Assembly (NCBI GenBank): GCA_946902875.1
Contig: OX336340.1
Location: forward strand, 5,477,739-5,541,738
Reading direction: 5' to 3'
Length of the DNA: 64,000 nucleotides
DNA from: Nematopogon swammerdamellus
Taxonomy: Eukaryota > Arthropoda > Insecta > Lepidoptera > Adelidae
Part shown: piece after piece, positions 1 to 9,440 of the stretch
Layout: every line of letters starts with the position of its first letter
Numbering within the stretch: the first letter of the stretch is position 1
Notes under the pieces: generated by a model
Seen by the model: the letters and a program-made list of their open reading frames with translations, nothing else
What the model was told of the DNA's origin: nothing
Database searches by the model: none
Position numbers and translations under genes: made by a program

Positions 1-50
1 GGCGTAGTCTTAGTAATAGGTTCCCGTACGACGGATACGAAACCGTAAAG
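1..50 (+). repeat. Repeat G, 3' end fragment
   Basis: The window opens inside the closing part of repeat G: a GGCGTAGTCTTAGTAATAGG block, then CCCGTACGACGGATACG and a damaged GGAACCC end. The same block closes better copies at 15.5, 41.7 and 48.4 kb. Confidence 0.6.
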
Positions 51-396
51 ATGCGTCCGGACAAAAATAAAAAATAAATAAACCACAGATTAAAAAAATC
101 AATAAACATAAATTTGGCAAAAATTTCCGTTTCGTCTCCCTTTAATGGCTTGTTTAGAGCGAGATAAAACTAAAATGTTTGCAACAATCACGAATACGCT
201 AAGCCAAGTGAAGTGCCGGCATAATGTCCGATACCAATACGACTTTGGTGACGACAGCGCCGCTGGCAACGTAACCCTAAAAAGGTAAAACAATATTTAT
301 GCATTTATTATTGCCCACGTGTCTTTTATTTTATTTTAAAATAACCTGAGTAATCATAATTGAGTAGTTATATCCAGACTGTGTCATCGTAATAAA
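51..396. other. No recognisable feature
   Basis: AT-rich sequence between a repeat G end and a SINE-A insertion. I see no conserved coding frame and no terminal repeats. Confidence 0.5.
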
Positions 397-411
397 TCTG
401 CCAGGTAAGCA

Positions 412-737
412 AAAAATTTACGTGCATACCTACACCCGCTGCTTCACCGTTCGGAACCGGTGTAAAACTGTAGGTCCCTTCCCTTGCCCCTTACTAGGTG
501 GTAGGCTCAAATTGTAGCCGACTGGGTTGGTACCACCGTACTGGATGTAAGATGGCCGCAAGCAACCTCGGTTGTGTTCTCCTCTAGTCCAGTATAGCCA
601 GCAATCCAGGGAAGTCTCCGGTATGGCACCTACCTTCTCGGAGGTGATATTGGCTGGTTAGAGCATGTGATTTGGCCCCTCCGACTCAGACACCCATAAC
701 GGATTACATAAAAAAAAAAAAACAGTAAGTAATCTTA
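412..737 (+). mobile_element. SINE-A, head-truncated, with 15-bp target duplication
   Basis: This is the SINE-A body in plus orientation, ending in an A-run after GGATTACAT. The tRNA-like head seen at 20666-20739 is missing, so the copy is 5'-truncated. It is flanked by a perfect 15-bp direct repeat, TCTGCCAGGTAAGCA, at 397-411 and 738-752. That is the footprint of target-primed reverse transcription, and it fixes both ends of the insertion. Confidence 0.85.
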
Positions 738-1029
738 TCTGCCAGGTAAGCAGTGAGTTCGCTTCCGCTAATAACGTTAAGTACATTATAAATAAAGAAG
801 GAGATTAAACTCAGCATCTGAAGCCTTATAAACTTAATATAATATAATAATAATATAACCGTTTATTGGATGAAAAAAAGACAAAAGCAATATAACAAAA
901 CACAGAGTAAAAATAAAACTAGATACTAAACTAAAGAAACAATAACAAATAAATAACAATTTTGAAGAAAAACATAGCTAATTATATAACTTTTATAGGT
1001 GAGTACATACTTTAAGTTTCTTTCCTTCA

Positions 1030-1083
1030 TCCAATGGGTGAGGTTATTGCCCTATGGCAATCTCTTCCAGCTCACCCATTAGA
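1030..1083 (-). promoter_or_regulatory. LINE-1 3' UTR stem-loop
   Basis: Outer arms of 13 nt (TCCAATGGGTGAG at 1030-1042, CTCACCCATTAGA at 1071-1083) pair with one mismatch. Inside them ATTGCC and GGCAAT pair around CTAT. The inner part recurs in the Tail-T copy at 28741-28830. By analogy with other LINEs it is a candidate RT recognition structure; that role is inferred. Confidence 0.55.
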
Positions 1084-1227
1084 TTTAAGGGCACTAATTG
1101 TAATGGGGCGCAGCGAACAAGTGCTAAATTGTACGCACCTACAGAAAAAAAAATTATAAAAACACATTATGAATCAATATGAATCAATAAAACGATGGCA
1201 ACCGTGGATGGGGTCGAAAGAGACAGA

Positions 1228-4200
1228 TCACTGTTGCGACAGGTAATGTTCCCTCAGGCGTGATTTGAAAATGTGCACACTCTGTGCACTGCGTATGGGC
1301 TCAGGCAATGCATTCCAGAGCCGCGGAGCATGAACAGAGAAAGAGCGAGACATAAATTCGGACCTGTGTTCCGGGATTAATAATAAGTTGGTTGATGTTG
1401 ACCTCAGAGGGACTCCATGGCCGGCCAGAAGACAGAACATATTTTTTATGTACGTGGGTGTCACGGGGTTCGTTAGAGATTTGTACAGAAAAGTTAATAT
1501 GTGTAGATTGCGTCGATCCCGTATTTTAAGCCACTTGAGTTCTTTCCGGTAGACTGAGACATGGTCATATTTTTTCAGATTAAAGATATATCGAATACAG
1601 GCATTCTGCATGCGTTCTAATTTATCTACTAATTCGCTCTTTAGGTCTAGATAGCATATGTCTGCATAATCAAGAAGGGGGAGTATATATGCTTGAGCAA
1701 GTTGAATTTTGATATGCTTGGGTAGGAATCTTTTCATTTTACGTAGCGAGTGTAAGCTGTAGTAAACCTTTTTGCTAACGTTATTAATATGCTCCTGCCA
1801 CGTAAGATTTTCATCCATGAAGAGACCCAGGTTTTTTACAGATTTCGAGTAGGGAATTGGTGTGCAGTCAACCAGGAGTGATGGTAGGGTGGATTTGTCA
1901 ATCTTTTTTGTTAACTTTCGACTGCCTAGAATTATTGCTTGTGACTTTATCGGATTTATCAACACACCAAACCGCCTAGACCAATCACAGATGCAACGCA
2001 AGTCTCGGTTCAACTGTTCTATGGCGCCACTAATCGCATCAGGCTTTGTGTGAATGTATATTTGCATGTCGTCTGCATACATGTGGTACTTAGAGAGCAG
2101 AGTTGTCGTAATCGTTTTAATAAATATACAAAAAAGTAGTGGCGACAAAACTCCTCCTTGCGGCACCCCAGAGGTCAGATCATGCCAAATCGACTGTTCA
2201 GCGCCATTCTTTACTGCTTGGTTACGACCAATAAGGTAGGTAGAAAACCAGGACAATACGACATCACACATTTTAAGAGAGCGCAGACGAGCCAGCAGGA
2301 TAGAAAAGTCAACCGTGTTAAATGCATTGCTGAAGTCGAGTAGAACCATTACTGTAACCTTTCTATCATTCATGGCAGATCGTACGTCATCACTTATTTT
2401 CAGCAAAGCGGAAGTCGTACTGTGTCCTGGTTTGAAACCGGATTGAAGCGGATCATGCAAATTGTTTGATGTAATAAATTGCGCCACCTGGGTCTGTACC
2501 AAACGCTCTAGCACCTTGGATAATACGGGCAGAATGGAGATAGGACGATAGTCTTTGGGCACTGAAGGCTTGCTATTTTTAGGCAGTGGTATGATCAGGG
2601 CTCTCTTCCAGATTGTTGGAAACGTTCCAGTGGACAGGGATGCATTAAATATATGAGTTAATATGGGCAGTATAACGTTAATAATCAGCATGAGCATTGT
2701 GATGCTGACCCCATCTCCTCCAACCGATTTAGATTTAACTGCAGAGATGGCGTCCTTGACTTGTTTAGAGGAAACAGGGATAAACTCAAATGCCTCTATA
2801 TTGGGTAGGTCTTCATTGTGAATAGTCTCGACGGCTTCAGTCCTAGAGGCCTCGCTTAGGGCGGCTGGCGGAGTAGCAAAATGACGATTGAGATCGTTTA
2901 TATCCAAGTCTATCTTATGCTCACCTTTTTTGTCTTCACAAGCACCCACAGATCTTAGAAAACTCCACAGATTTGCATCATTATTTTCGGAAATATGCTT
3001 GTAAATATGGGAGCATTTAGCGTTTCTACAAGACTGAACACATCGATTACGCAGTACCTTGTAACTGTCCCAGAGTTCAGCGGTAGGGTTTTTGTTGTGT
3101 TTTGCCTTTGCGTCATCTCTGGCAGCCATTTCACTACGTATCTTGTCCGTAATCCAGGGCGCCGGAAGCTGCCTCAGCCTCATGCACCTAATGGGAGCGT
3201 GTATATCGAACAGATCTATCAGCATCCTGTTAAAAGCATCGACCTTCTCATCAATATTGTCTATACTACGTAAACTGTTCCAATCAATTGTGGCCGCATC
3301 ATTAAGCAGTTTTTCTGGTTCAATCTTTTTAAAGTTCCTCCGGTAAACAATTCGAGGCTTCGCCTTAGGAGTTTTAATTTTATACGAAACATGTATCAAA
3401 TCGTGATGTGAGAAAGCAGGTGCTGCCAGACGGCCAAAGTTAGAGACGTGTTCCTTTGATGTAACCAAGGCGACATCCAGGTGTGAATGTGTGGTGTGTA
3501 AATGGTAAGTAGGACCTAATTCAAGACGGTTGAGATTAAGTGAGGCAATAATATTAAGGAGTTTGGACGTACGCGCGTCGGCTTTAGCCAGGCAGGTGTT
3601 CAGATCACCGAGCAGGACAGTGTGTGCATAATTAGTAACGTGTGTAGATAAGACGGTTTCCAGTTCAGCAAAATAATTAGTTTTTGGGGGACAGTAAATC
3701 ACAACCAGGAGCATCTTTACGTAATTCACCTGGGCTTCCATCACAATATACTCCGCCCCTTTGTAATGAGGGTCAGAAAGAGCTAGAATTTTGTGCTTAA
3801 AATCCTCCCGCAGGTACACTGCTACCCCTCCACCGCGACACCTCAGCCTGTCGTGTCTGATTAGTGCATATCCCGGCAGCGAGAGAGACTTTGATGACAA
3901 TGAGGGCTTGAGCCACGTTTCGCTAATCGCTATCGCGTGCACTGGGAGATTTATAAAGGAAGCCAGGAACTCATCCTTGTGGGCGTCCAGGCTCTGGGCA
4001 TTGATGTGCACCGCTTGAAAATGCTTTGCGTCATTTTGAGATAAAATGTGCTTAAGTTTACAGTTTAAATCAGCCTGTCTACCTGCGGGAGAAACTGAAC
4101 TAGCCGGAGACGAAGAAGCCAGTATAAACCCGCCGTCCTCACTCGTACTGTCAGAAAGATATTCATCGGAGGAATCATCGCCTGCCGCAGAGTAAAATGT

Positions 4201-4230
4201 CTCATCAGAATCCCCACCACCACTTGCCAT
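1228..4230 (-). CDS. LINE endonuclease-reverse transcriptase (ORF2 protein), intact
   Basis: This is a 1000-residue polyprotein that would nick the target and copy element RNA at the nick. I start it at the ATG at 4230. The open frame continues two codons upstream to a TTG, which I do not take as the start. The N-terminal 70 residues are acidic and Ser-rich. An APE-type endonuclease follows (about 75-285) with Asn in HINAQS (77), Glu in SETW (104), GDLN (208-211), SHLDVAL (249-255) and SHHD (274-277). The RT domain (about 535-830) shows LLDFSNAF with the catalytic Asp near 632, SGVPQGGVLSPLLF (687-700) and the YADD box (718-721). The C-terminus has the LWNALP motif common in this clade. There is no internal stop, frameshift or missing catalytic residue, so the copy is young or recently functional. 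Clade assignment (CR1, Daphne or Kiri-like) needs a phylogeny. Confidence 0.92.
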   Translation of the reverse strand: MASGGGDSDETFYSAAGDDSSDEYLSDSTSEDGGFILASSSPASSVSPAGRQADLNCKLKHILSQNDAKHFQAVHINAQSLDAHKDEFLASFINLPVHAIAISETWLKPSLSSKSLSLPGYALIRHDRLRCRGGGVAVYLREDFKHKILALSDPHYKGAEYIVMEAQVNYVKMLLVVIYCPPKTNYFAELETVLSTHVTNYAHTVLLGDLNTCLAKADARTSKLLNIIASLNLNRLELGPTYHLHTTHSHLDVALVTSKEHVSNFGRLAAPAFSHHDLIHVSYKIKTPKAKPRIVYRRNFKKIEPEKLLNDAATIDWNSLRSIDNIDEKVDAFNRMLIDLFDIHAPIRCMRLRQLPAPWITDKIRSEMAARDDAKAKHNKNPTAELWDSYKVLRNRCVQSCRNAKCSHIYKHISENNDANLWSFLRSVGACEDKKGEHKIDLDINDLNRHFATPPAALSEASRTEAVETIHNEDLPNIEAFEFIPVSSKQVKDAISAVKSKSVGGDGVSITMLMLIINVILPILTHIFNASLSTGTFPTIWKRALIIPLPKNSKPSVPKDYRPISILPVLSKVLERLVQTQVAQFITSNNLHDPLQSGFKPGHSTTSALLKISDDVRSAMNDRKVTVMVLLDFSNAFNTVDFSILLARLRSLKMCDVVLSWFSTYLIGRNQAVKNGAEQSIWHDLTSGVPQGGVLSPLLFCIFIKTITTTLLSKYHMYADDMQIYIHTKPDAISGAIEQLNRDLRCICDWSRRFGVLINPIKSQAIILGSRKLTKKIDKSTLPSLLVDCTPIPYSKSVKNLGLFMDENLTWQEHINNVSKKVYYSLHSLRKMKRFLPKHIKIQLAQAYILPLLDYADICYLDLKSELVDKLERMQNACIRYIFNLKKYDHVSVYRKELKWLKIRDRRNLHILTFLYKSLTNPVTPTYIKNMFCLLAGHGVPLRSTSTNLLLIPEHRSEFMSRSFSVHAPRLWNALPEPIRSAQSVHIFKSRLREHYLSQQ

Positions 4231-4236
4231 TGTCAA

Positions 4237-4521
4237 ACAAAAGGAAAAAAAAAAATAAAAAATAAAGAATCAAATAAAGAAAAAAAATAAATAATCTAAT
4301 AAAGAAAAATATAAAAAAAAAAACAAAAAACAAAAAAACAACAAAACAAAATAGAAGAAAAACAAAATTTAATCACAAAAAAAGAGACAAAACCTCTCAA
4401 CAAATAAATGAGAGAGAAAAAAAAAAAAATATTTAAAACAAGATTTTAAATCAAAATGAGATTTCAGTAAAGACCTGCTGTATTTTTAATATGCTTACAT
4501 TGAGGTCATTTAGTTGTCATG
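4237..4521. other. A-rich leader or spacer upstream of LINE ORF2
   Basis: Strongly A-rich on the plus strand (so T-rich on the coding strand of the LINE), with long A-runs broken by single C, G or T. It has no coding potential. It could be degraded 5' UTR or inter-ORF spacer, or the tail of another insertion. Confidence 0.5.
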
Positions 4522-5165
4522 AAAAGTTAATGAAAATAGACATTCAACCATGTAGGTATGTATGTTTCTATCTCTGTTCATAGGTTTATATGACAGAAAG
4601 TACTGAAGTACCTTCCTAGATATCCACAAGCACATAGTTGAGAGACCAATAAAGAAATAGAATTGATGCAACTTTGCGTTGATATGATAATAAATAACAC
4701 ATAAAATAACTGACATACAATAATACACAACATTGCACTAGGTACAGACGACAGCACCCACCTCCCACACTTCAGGAACCCTGTCAAAATAAAATATTTT
4801 ATTATTTGTATAATTTGTAGGGGTAATGAGTGAATGTTAATTTGACAAGGTTCCTAAAGTGTGAGAAATGAGAGCAGTCGCGTGTACATGTCAATATGGA
4901 TAACACACACAAAAGTTAATGAAAATAGACATTCAACCATGTAGGTATGTATGTTTCTGTCTCTGTTCATCATAGGTTTATATGACAGAAAGTACTGAAG
5001 TACCTACCTAGATATCCATAAGCACATAGTTGAGAGTCTGAGAGAGCAATAAAGAATAGAATTGATGCAACTTTGCGTTGATAACATGATAGATAACACA
5101 TAAAATAACTGACAGACAATATTACACAACATTGCATTATGTACATGTCAATATGGATAACACAA
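4522..5165. repeat. Tandem duplication, two units of about 250 bp
   Basis: Unit 1 (4522-4910) and unit 2 (4911-5165) both begin AAAAGTTAATGAAAATAG and both end with GTCAATATGGATAACAC. They match closely along their length apart from small indels. Unit 1 is longer only because a 137-bp MITE (4747-4883) sits inside it. Confidence 0.85.
4747..4883. mobile_element. MITE with imperfect ~42-bp terminal inverted repeats
   Basis: The left arm contains CACACTTCAGGAACCCTGTCA and the right arm its imperfect complement (TGACAAGGTTCCTAAAGTGTG). The arms extend almost to the element ends, leaving an AT-rich centre of about 50 bp. The element is flanked by GTACA on both sides (4742-4746 and 4884-4888). Unit 2 of the host duplication supplies the empty site, ATGTACATG. 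No transposase is encoded. Confidence 0.8.
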
Positions 5166-5768
5166 TAGGTAGGTAGGTATGCAAATACTTATCATAATTC
5201 CCATGCACTCATACCGTGCGCTCGCCATCGTCGTCTTTACAAAGTGAAGTAGGTAAATGCATCTCAATCTGTCGCGAATCTACTAGGTATTAAACAATAG
5301 GTTTGTTTCCTAAAATTTTTGTCTCTTCTGCGATAAACATGGTTTCATTTTAATACAAATAATGTATTATGTATTTTTACAGTATAAACCGATAAGTCAA
5401 CATACATTTTTCGGAGTTACTTATATTTATTACTTTTAGTTAATTTACGGAATACGTTGGAAATGATTGAATGAATTAATGAACCATACGAAATGATTTT
5501 GAGTAAAAAACGTACATAATAACGTATCATGTACCTACTAAGTAATGCTATGCATCTGCTTACATATTGATTTCGGACTTTAGATCATAAAATAATATTT
5601 ATATAAGTATCTATTTGCTGAGCACTCGGCTGAGCATTATTTACCTGAGTAACCACACGCACACTAGAACATAATATACCTACCTAGGGAGCACTGTCAA
5701 CTTAGTACAAAAGTATAGATAGTGACACTTAGGCGCAGACGGAAAAAATATTTTTATGATCGAAGCAC
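5166..5768. other. No recognisable feature
   Basis: AT-rich spacer between the tandem duplication and the ORF1-like gene. No repeat or conserved frame is recognised. Confidence 0.45.
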
Positions 5769-6596
5769 TTAGGCACGATGAGAAAGAGCTCCTTTCCCAG
5801 AGCGAGGCGGTTGCTTGCGGGGTCCTGTAGGCTTGGGGAGTGAGGCCGCAACCGGTGTGGACGAGTTTAGCTTAATAGCTTCCTGCAGGTCCTCGAGCGT
5901 GTAGATCCTCCTCCTCGCGCCGTCTCGCAGCAGCACATGAACGACGCCTTCGTTAGTCCAGCGGCTGCCGACGTCGAACGATTCTCGCACCTTCGCGTAC
6001 ACCTCCTGTCGGTTCCGCGTAAGGGCCTCGGTGAGCAGGAGGCCGCTACCCTTCAGCTTGGCCTTGCTCCTCCACACTGAGCCGCGCGCCTCCGACGAGT
6101 CGAAGTTGATGACGATGGGCCGTGGCCGCGCGTCGCCGCCGCCGTCGGTAGGTTTCGATTTGCCGAGGCGGAAACTGCTGTGCACTGCCGACGTCTCGAG
6201 AGTCAGTGCCAGGCGCTCCTTAACTGTTGTCGCAGCGACGGCTTTGGTGTCCTCGCCGGGCGACTCGGGCACCCCGTGTAGCATGAGGGTGTTCTTCTTG
6301 GTGATGGCCTCCAGGTGATCAACTCTCCGGTCGACCTCCCGAAGATGCGCCTGAAGTGAAGCGAGCATGGACAGGATTGCAGATTTGAATGCGTAGAACT
6401 CGTTCGCCAGTCCGTCTAGACTCAGAGAGGCTGCTCGCGCCGGGGTCGGCGGGCCGGAGCGAGGCGCGGCGGGCCGGCCGTGCGCGCCGGGCGCCGCCGC
6501 GACCGCCGCCTGCGCCTCCTTCAGCTTGTCCTCAAACTGAGACATCATGCTCACACACAGCTGCTGCACGTCTTGGGGTTTTATTGGTTGAGACAT
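5769..6596 (-). CDS. LINE ORF1-like nucleic-acid chaperone
   Basis: The protein has 275 residues from the ATG at 6596; the frame extends one codon further up to a GTG, which I do not use. The layout resembles L1-type ORF1 proteins: an Ala/Pro-rich N-terminus (about 30-60), a predicted coiled coil around HLREVDRRVDHLEAI (about 88-102), and an RRM-like segment with NTLMLHGVPE (about 105-114). A basic C-terminal region follows, with LTRNRQEVYAKVRE and WTNEGVVHVLLRDG. Such proteins coat element RNA. It lies upstream of LINE ORF2 on the same strand, but the gap is about 1.5 kb and this gene is much more GC-rich than ORF2. The two may belong to different elements. Confidence 0.7.
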   Translation of the reverse strand: MSQPIKPQDVQQLCVSMMSQFEDKLKEAQAAVAAAPGAHGRPAAPRSGPPTPARAASLSLDGLANEFYAFKSAILSMLASLQAHLREVDRRVDHLEAITKKNTLMLHGVPESPGEDTKAVAATTVKERLALTLETSAVHSSFRLGKSKPTDGGGDARPRPIVINFDSSEARGSVWRSKAKLKGSGLLLTEALTRNRQEVYAKVRESFDVGSRWTNEGVVHVLLRDGARRRIYTLEDLQEAIKLNSSTPVAASLPKPTGPRKQPPRSGKGALSHRA

Positions 6597-6599
6597 CAC

Positions 6600-7031
6600 G
6601 TGATTACTACATAAGTACGTACGTACTAATTAATCACAGACCGACACAGCACTGACTATGATTATAATATCTATAGACGACAGGTATCGTTTTGACAACT
6701 AGAGTAGACTTAGGGGGAATACTGCAGGTCTTACGTGGAAATTATTGTTTTTCCATTAACAAAATCCAGAAATTAACTCAAATAAACACTTTATTTTAAT
6801 TTAAAATCAATTAATCGGCAGAGCGCACAATTCTACGTCCGTTTGCTGTCTACCCGCACAGAATTTGAAACCGTTCAAACTTGGTTTGAGTGGTTAGGAG
6901 GGACAAGCATGTTATGTCTATTTTGATATTAAATATTATTGGCGTAGATAATGGTACTTTATTTAATTTAAGTACTAAAGAAAATATTAAATTTTTTAAC
7001 TTAAAAAAAAACATGATCGAACCATCTTCGA
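6600..7031. other. Region upstream of the ORF1-like gene; no clear feature
   Basis: AT-rich. It could contain the 5' UTR or promoter of the minus-strand ORF1 element, but I see no 5' boundary or target duplication. Confidence 0.4.
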
Positions 7032-7145
7032 ACGGCCGAAGGGAAGCACTCACATGGCACCTAGTTCACCAAGGTGTTATGGGCTGACATCACGGATGTA
7101 GTGGGTGATGTAGCCAAACGTGTCAGTTTCTATAAAAAATATATA
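7032..7145 (+). mobile_element. SINE-B 3' fragment
   Basis: It starts in GGCCGAAGGGAAGCACT and runs through GGCTGACATCACGGATGTAG to CGTGTCAGTTTC and a short A/T tail. It is 5'-truncated. Confidence 0.8.
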
Positions 7146-7223
7146 TAATTTATGTGTTGCCCTTTATCGTGTTATTCAGTGTGGCACCCGCGCCATCTGA
7201 CGGTTCTAGTCGCGCTAATCCCC

Positions 7224-7340
7224 AGCCCGGTAGTACAGTGGTGTTATCGGTCGACTGTCGTTCATGGTCATAGGCATACCTGGGCGCGGTCAGACAGGAC
7301 TTGGATGGGTGACCTGAACGGTCACCCATCCAAGTCACAG
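7224..7340 (+). mobile_element. SINE-B head fragment with 5S-like segment and palindrome
   Basis: It resembles the tRNA-like and 5S-like head of SINE-B (GCGCGGTCAG..., ACTTGGATGGGTGACC). The copy turns back on itself: ACTTGGATGGGTGACC at 7299-7314 is followed after TGAAC by its exact reverse complement. The SINE body is absent. Confidence 0.7.
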
Positions 7341-7369
7341 GTTATCGGGCTCGCTCACCGAGGGCCGGT

Positions 7370-7500
7370 TTTTTTTTATTAATCCCCGACGCAAACGGAG
7401 GAGTGTTATAAGTTTAACGTGTTAGTGTATGTGTGTATGGGTGTCTGTCTGTGGCATCGTAGCTCCAAATCGATGCTGCGCGGGAATTTACTTAGCGGTC
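7370..7500 (+). repeat. Repeat H copy
   Basis: It opens AATCCCCGACGCAAACGG and includes a GGCATCGTAGCTCCAAA block. Related copies lie at 18705-18935 and 61031-61075; 52030-52160 is a probable reverse copy. Element class not identified. Confidence 0.6.
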
Positions 7501-7510
7501 CTTCGACTCC

Positions 7511-7753
7511 TTTTTTTTTTTTTTTATGGAAACTGACACGGTTGGCTTACATCATCTACAACATCCGTGATGTCAGCCCATAACACCGGGTGAACTTGGT
7601 GCCACGTCAGTGCTTCCCTTTGGTCGTGCCGGCTACACTAAACTGGACGGAAAACACAAACTATTTACATAGCCGTTTCGACCGACCTTTCATTCAGTGC
7701 GGTGGTACCAACCCGGGCGGGTTAAACCCTACCACCTAGTAATATAAGAAGGG
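7511..7753 (-). mobile_element. SINE-B, 5'-truncated
   Basis: The minus-strand copy starts with a T-run (its A tail) and TGGAAACTGACACGG and runs to the TACCACCTAG core. The head is missing. A 12-13 bp inverted repeat forms at its junction with the following repeat D fragment (about 7740-7771). Confidence 0.85.
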
Positions 7754-7779
7754 AGTCCCCCTCTTATATTATCAGGAGA

Positions 7780-7872
7780 ATATCCCTTAGTAGCCTTTTA
7801 CGACATACACGGGGAGAGATGCAGTGGGGCTATTCTTTTAAAGTACCGGCCCCACACGGTACAATATATCAA
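7780..7872 (-). repeat. Repeat D fragment
   Basis: It shares CCTTAGTAGC and GGGGAGAGATGCAGTGGGG, then GGGGCTATTCTTTT and CCGGCCCCA, with the copy at 47037-47365. It is probably part of a LINE; class not established. Confidence 0.55.
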
Positions 7873-7954
7873 TACGGTACAATAGTCCTGTATGTAAGTA
7901 AACGGAAATAATGTTTTACTTTTTAAGGGTCGGGTTTTTTTTTAATTTCTAATT

Positions 7955-8005
7955 TATTCGGACAGACACGGCGGCATAGGCTTCGTAATAGGGTCCCGTA
8001 CTCTA
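7955..8005 (+). repeat. Repeat G 3' end fragment
   Basis: GGACAGACACGGCGGCATAGG followed by a CTTCGTAATAGGGTCCCGTA block, as at the end of full repeat G copies. Confidence 0.6.
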
Positions 8006-8520
8006 CGTAATGCTAAAAATGGTCACTCAAATTATTGACTGGGACTCTGGGACTCTCTTTTCTTTAAAATATTAAATTTTACAGTGTCATCTCTTCCATA
8101 GTCGACGTAGAGGCGGCGCGACCGGGGACGACGCGCGGCTCAGAGTGTTAAGAGCGGGCGACTATTAATGCGTGAGCATTTTCCCGGGACCATAATCTCA
8201 AAGTTTGATGGCACCGCCGCGCAGCGCGGCATCTACTTGAGATGCGAACTGTTTAAGGTGATGTGAGACTGCGTCTGACTCGAATTTCAAGAAGTGTACC
8301 GGGAATATTACTTACCTGACAGATTCAGTTTTAATTTATGTAAAAGTTTATCTATCAGCGCAGATCGAAAGATTTTTGAGAACACGATTTGATTAATTTC
8401 GCTCGATAGGAAAAAAATCATGAACATGCATCTGAATTTAGTTAAAAAAAACGTATTTAAGGCTACGTGACCAAAATCAAGGCTTTGGAAAAAATATATT
8501 TAATTTGTTGAATATATATA
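8006..8520. other. No recognisable feature
   Basis: Mixed-composition sequence with a GC-richer patch at 8100-8240. No terminal repeats, tails or conserved frame were recognised. Confidence 0.4.
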
Positions 8521-8855
8521 TTTTTTTTTTTATGTAATCCGGCATGGATGGCTGAGTCGGAGGAGCCAAAGCGCATGCTCCGACCAGCCAATTTCACCTC
8601 CGAGAAGGTAGGTGCCATACCGGAAACTTCCCTGGATTGCTGGCTATACTGGACTAGAGGAGAACACAACCGAGGTTGCTATGCGGCCATCTTACATCCA
8701 GTACGGTGGTATCAACCCAGTCGGCTACAATTTGAGCCTACCACCTAGTAAGGGGCAAGGGAAGGGACCTACAGTTTTACACCGGTTCCGAACGGTGAAG
8801 CAGCAGGTGTAGGTATGCACGTAAATTTTTTCGTCAGAAAAAACTCATTGGTACA
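8521..8855 (-). mobile_element. SINE-A, head-truncated
   Basis: It runs from the T-run (A tail on the minus strand) through ATGTAATCCGG, the TGGATTGCTGGCTATACTGG core and AAGGGAAGGGACCTACAG to AACTCATTGGTACA. It stops just where the tRNA-like head should begin. Confidence 0.9.
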
Positions 8856-9189
8856 TATATCTAAATCCGTAGCTTTTTACTTTTTTGTTTCGATCCGTAG
8901 TTTTGGAATAAAAACCAAATTTTTGATTGATTGATTGTGTTGCATCCTACTCCAACCAGCGAAAGCGCGCCTTGAAAGAAGAGTACGGGTGAATACGGGT
9001 GGACAGGACCTTAACGCCGGTAACAATGGCAATACCGCCCGCACTATGTACACTTTCGTACGCGTGTACCAGTGCGCGTGAGGGTGTGAGTTTAATGTGG
9101 GGTTTTGAAGAGAAAACCTCATGAAATCTAATTGCATTTTTAATTTAAATGACAACGATGATTTTTCTTACGTATACCGTGTGTGATCG
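8856..9189. other. No recognisable feature
   Basis: Unassigned sequence between SINE-A and repeat D. No conserved frame or terminal repeat was seen. Confidence 0.4.
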
Positions 9190-9440
9190 GTCATTAAAAA
9201 GAATAGCCCCACTGCATCTCTCCTAGTGCATGTGATAAAAGCGCGATAAGGTAGCCACCTCCTCACGTTGGCAAGGTCCTTTCACCGAGTAATGCAGCGG
9301 ATGGAACTTCGTGCCTTATTATTTCTGCTTGATAGTTATCTTGTCTTAATACTTGCTAAATGTGGTGGTTGGTGTTGTGCTGTAATTTACAAGAGTAGGT
9401 ACTTGCAGTACTTTACCCGAATCATACATTAAGAAACAAA
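9190..9440 (+). repeat. Repeat D copy
   Basis: It contains AATAGCCCCACTGCATCTCTCC, a TTGGCAAGGTCCTTTCACCGAG block and GGTGTTGTGCTGTAATTTAC. Copies lie at 12205-12450 (+) and 47037-47365 (-). It is probably a LINE segment. Confidence 0.6.

Larger units (their letters stand above)
838..4236 (-). mobile_element. LINE-1: CR1/Jockey-group non-LTR retrotransposon, ORF2 and 3' UTR
   Basis: The element reads leftward. It holds an intact endonuclease-RT ORF followed by a 3' UTR of about 390 nt. The UTR carries a two-tier hairpin (outer arms 1030-1042 and 1071-1083, inner arms ATTGCC/GGCAAT at 1046-1061). It then has an AATAAA-type signal and an (ATT)n-like tail near 838-860, the short-repeat ending typical of CR1-group elements rather than a poly-A tail. 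The 5' limit is uncertain: sequence above 4236 is T-rich on the coding strand, and the ORF1-like gene at 5769-6596 may or may not belong to the same copy. Confidence 0.8.
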
